DNA of 7,518 bases from Candidatus Rifleibacteriota bacterium (GTDB lineage Bacteria > Riflebacteria > Ozemobacteria > Ozemobacterales > Ozemobacteraceae), in contig JAFXRA010000085.1 in NCBI GenBank assembly GCA_017526725.1, positions 1-7,518 on the forward strand, given 5' to 3'. Below are positions 6,396-7,518 of the stretch, piece by piece (positions within the stretch are counted from its first letter, which is position 1; the number at the start of each line of letters is the position of its first letter). The notes beneath the pieces are model-generated. The model did no database searches. It saw nothing but the letters and a program-made list of their open reading frames with translations, and was not told the origin of the DNA. A program made the position numbers and the translations under genes.

Positions 6396-7256
6396 TTAAC
6401 CACCTGTAAAACTGGCTACTAATGATTTTATTACTAGATTCCAGCCATCTACCAGAATAAATAAAAGTATTTTAAAAGGCAGAGATATCATCGCAGGAGG
6501 CAGCATCATCATACCCATGGCCATTAAAATACTTGATACAAGCATATCAATTACCAAAAAAGGCAGGTAAATAACTACACCCATTTGAAAGGCTGTTCTT
6601 AATTCACTTGTAATAAATGCAGAAACTAGTGCTACTGTGCTGAAATCATCACGAGTCTGTGGCTTGGGGGCACCTTCCATTTCTGCAAACAAAAGCATAT
6701 CGCTTTCTCTGGTGTGTTTGAACATAAAATTTCTTATTGGAGTAATAGAGCGATTATAACATTCTACATAATCTATTTCTCTGTTTATGTATGGTTTTAT
6801 GCCGTTGTTATACACCTGATCTATAACAGGAGACATTGTAAAAAATGTAATAAACAGAGCTAGTCCTATTAAAATCTGGTTGCTGGGTTCTGTATTGGTT
6901 CCTAAAGCACGCCTTACAAAATTCAGAACTATAATTATTCTTGTAAAGCTGGTCATCATTATTAATATTGATGGTGCAAGACTTAAAATGGTTAATAATA
7001 TTAAGATTTGAAGGCCGGTGCCTATTTGACCTCGTTCTCTTGATGGGTCTACATGTATTGTTATTGCAGGTATAGGGAAGGGGGTGCTGTCTACTGGTGT
7101 GCGGTCAATTCTTGTGTTGTCGTTTATGTTAACTCTGGCATTCCCTCTGGATTGTTGTGCGAAGACAGGTAAGTCGAAGAATAGTGTAAATAAGAGTATT
7201 ACGACAATAAAACGTACGCACGAAAATACTAGATTTTTATTAAAAGACTGGTGCAT
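6396..7256 (-). CDS. fliP: FliP, flagellar export gate membrane protein with signal peptide
   Basis: FliP forms the pentameric core of the flagellar export gate. This 286-residue protein opens with a cleavable-looking signal peptide: a basic start, hydrophobic core 15-28, and VFA before QQ, giving probable cleavage after A33. A poorly conserved periplasmic stretch rich in Asn, Arg and Thr (34-75) follows. The mature membrane part starts at about 80 with LQILILLTILSLAPSILIMMTSFTRIIIVLNFVRRALGT (82-120), the family hallmark. Further membrane segments are at about 124-146, 207-248 and 258-282, with MMMLPPAMISLPFKI at 249-263. The ATG (7254-7256) has AGGGA 3-4 nt upstream. It is the first gene of the cluster here; no fliO precedes it in the window. 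Confidence 0.96.
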   Translation of the reverse strand: MHQSFNKNLVFSCVRFIVVILLFTLFFDLPVFAQQSRGNARVNINDNTRIDRTPVDSTPFPIPAITIHVDPSRERGQIGTGLQILILLTILSLAPSILIMMTSFTRIIIVLNFVRRALGTNTEPSNQILIGLALFITFFTMSPVIDQVYNNGIKPYINREIDYVECYNRSITPIRNFMFKHTRESDMLLFAEMEGAPKPQTRDDFSTVALVSAFITSELRTAFQMGVVIYLPFLVIDMLVSSILMAMGMMMLPPAMISLPFKILLFILVDGWNLVIKSLVASFTGG

Positions 7257-7294
7257 AATTCCCTAAAATATAAATATAGAAATTCAACAAAAAG

Positions 7295-7324
7295 ACTGTA
7301 CTCTTTTTTAGTTAGTTATGTCAA
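7295..7324 (-). promoter_or_regulatory. Sigma70-type promoter for the fliP operon
   Basis: The minus strand shows a perfect -35 hexamer TTGACA (7319-7324), an 18-nt spacer, and TACAGT (7295-7300, 4 of 6 to TATAAT). Transcription would start near 7288, leaving about 31 nt before the fliP ATG. A run of seven A/T bases just upstream of the -35 could act as an UP element. No sigma28 (TAAA-N15-GCCGATAA) match is visible, so the operon appears to use the housekeeping factor. The -10 lies inside a 7-bp inverted repeat, AAAAAGA (7289-7295) and TCTTTTT (7302-7308). Confidence 0.6.
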
Positions 7325-7340
7325 TAGGGTATTTTTTTAG

Positions 7341-7396
7341 ATATAAGATATAAGATATAAGATTGAAGATTTAAGATTGAAGATTGAAGATTGAAG
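7341..7396. repeat. Eight tandem heptamers upstream of the fliP promoter
   Basis: On the plus strand, 56 bases divide exactly into eight 7-bp units: ATATAAG three times, ATTGAAG, ATTTAAG, then ATTGAAG three times. Units differ only at positions 3 and 4, and the two subtypes are grouped, as expected from local duplication. The array ends 16 bp upstream of the -35 hexamer. Period-7 arrays differ from CRISPR in having no spacers. Slippage would change length in 7-bp steps and could shift any upstream regulatory site relative to the promoter. Confidence 0.9.
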
Positions 7397-7406
7397 AAGG
7401 AGAAGT

Positions 7407-7433
7407 TATGCTGCGCTGTGGGACAGCAGCATA
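7407..7433. repeat. Palindromic repeat element, copy 1
   Basis: TATGCTGC (7407-7414) and GCAGCATA (7426-7433) form a perfect 8-bp inverted repeat around an 11-nt centre. The centre can extend the stem by TGT/ACA (7417-7419 with 7423-7425) across a GC bulge. There is no T-run on either strand to make it an intrinsic terminator. The arm sequence GCTGCGCTGT...ACAGCAGC recurs at 7483-7518, so it looks like a small dispersed, REP-like palindromic unit. Confidence 0.6.
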
Positions 7434-7443
7434 GCTGCTTGTG

Positions 7444-7471
7444 GGAAGGGGTTGGAAGGGTTGGAAGGGTT
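7444..7471 (+). repeat. GGAAGGGTT tandem repeats with G-quadruplex potential
   Basis: Three units follow one another: GGAAGGGGTT (7444-7453), GGAAGGGTT (7454-7462) and GGAAGGGTT (7463-7471). The G-tracts at 7443-7445, 7449-7451, 7458-7460 and 7467-7469 are separated by loops of 3, 6 and 6 nt, which satisfies the simple G3+N1-7 rule for a four-tract G-quadruplex on the plus strand. The G-rich block is conspicuous in an AT-rich window. Confidence 0.6.
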
Positions 7472-7475
7472 AAAA

Positions 7476-7518
7476 GTGGGACGCTGCGCTGTGAGACACT
7501 TCGTTGTGATACAGCAGC
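7476..7518. repeat. 15-bp degenerate tandem repeats containing palindromic element copy 2
   Basis: Plus-strand units starting with GTG repeat every 15 bp: GTGGGACGCTGCGCT (7476-7490), GTGAGACACTTCGTT (7491-7505), and a partial GTGATACAGCAGC (7506-7518). A related unit, GTGGGACAGCAGCAT, is at 7418-7432. Across the last two units, GCTGCGCTGT (7483-7492) and ACAGCAGC (7511-7518) repeat the arms of the palindrome at 7407-7433. The array continues past the window edge, so its full size is unknown. Confidence 0.55.

Larger units (their letters stand above)
7257..7518. other. Non-coding region upstream of fliP, rich in repeats
   Basis: No convincing gene lies in these 262 bases. From the fliP start outward they hold a ribosome site, a sigma70-like promoter, an A/T-rich stretch, eight tandem heptamers, a palindromic element, a run of G-tracts, and a second copy of the palindromic element reaching the window edge. 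A minus-strand frame is open from the edge to a TGA at 7321-7323. Its translation (SQRSVSQRSV, then LTLPTLPT) is simply the repeats read as codons, so I do not call it a gene. Confidence 0.6.

Noticed and set aside
6101..6403. 100-codon minus-strand frame overlapping fliQ
   Set aside because: It covers fliQ in another frame, has a composition unlike any membrane or soluble family, and the FliQ frame matches the family over its whole length.
7341..7396. CRISPR array
   Set aside because: The units are contiguous 7-mers with no spacers and no cas genes nearby.
7321..7518. Open minus-strand frame of 65 codons from the window edge, possible 3' end of an upstream gene
   Set aside because: The translation is made of repeats (SQRSVSQRSV, LTLPTLPT, then heptamer-coded residues) and runs through the promoter; it looks like non-coding DNA read as codons.

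Overview
This AT-rich window is a single minus-strand cluster of flagellar type III export genes. Read in transcription order (high to low coordinates) it runs fliP (6396-7256), fliQ (6121-6393), fliR (5322-6104), flhB (4099-5322), flhA (1813-3918, interrupted), a FlhG-like protein without a P-loop (1003-1809), an intact FlhG/MinD-type ATPase (60-1001), and the first 19 codons of another gene (1-57). The order fliP-fliQ-fliR-flhB-flhA-x-flhG is widespread in bacteria with one compact flagellar cluster. The FlhB motif LQMFAGEKTE is reminiscent of Firmicutes FlhB, but other low-GC lineages such as Vampirovibrionia (Melainabacteria) cannot be excluded, so I do not assign a taxon.

FliP, FliQ and FliR form the membrane export gate, FlhB is its substrate-specificity switch, and FlhA is the export ring and ion-coupled motor component. 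The FlhG proteins normally control flagellar number or position together with the GTPase FlhF. Genes sit 1-16 nt apart or overlap (TAATG at fliR/flhB). The exception is a 180-nt gap between flhB and flhA that holds a plausible internal promoter. A good sigma70-type promoter lies about 40 nt upstream of fliP.

Three things stand out. (1) flhA has one in-frame TGA after codon 275. There is no frameshift and the remaining 425 codons are intact, so the two pieces add up to a normal-length FlhA (701 codons). A stem-loop starts at the base directly after the TGA. No other gene in the window ends in TGA. (2) The slot usually held by flhF contains a 268-residue protein that aligns with the neighbouring FlhG almost without gaps. 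It has lost the Walker A, A' and B residues, yet it carries the FlhF-activating DQAxxLR motif that the intact FlhG lacks. This suggests one FlhG split into a catalytic subunit and a regulatory pseudo-ATPase. (3) FlhB carries an N-terminal extension of about 57 residues with an Asn/Ser/Tyr-rich stretch.

The 262 bases upstream of fliP (7257-7518) hold no convincing gene. They contain the promoter, eight tandem heptamers, a G-tract cluster, and two copies of a palindromic repeat unit running to the window edge.
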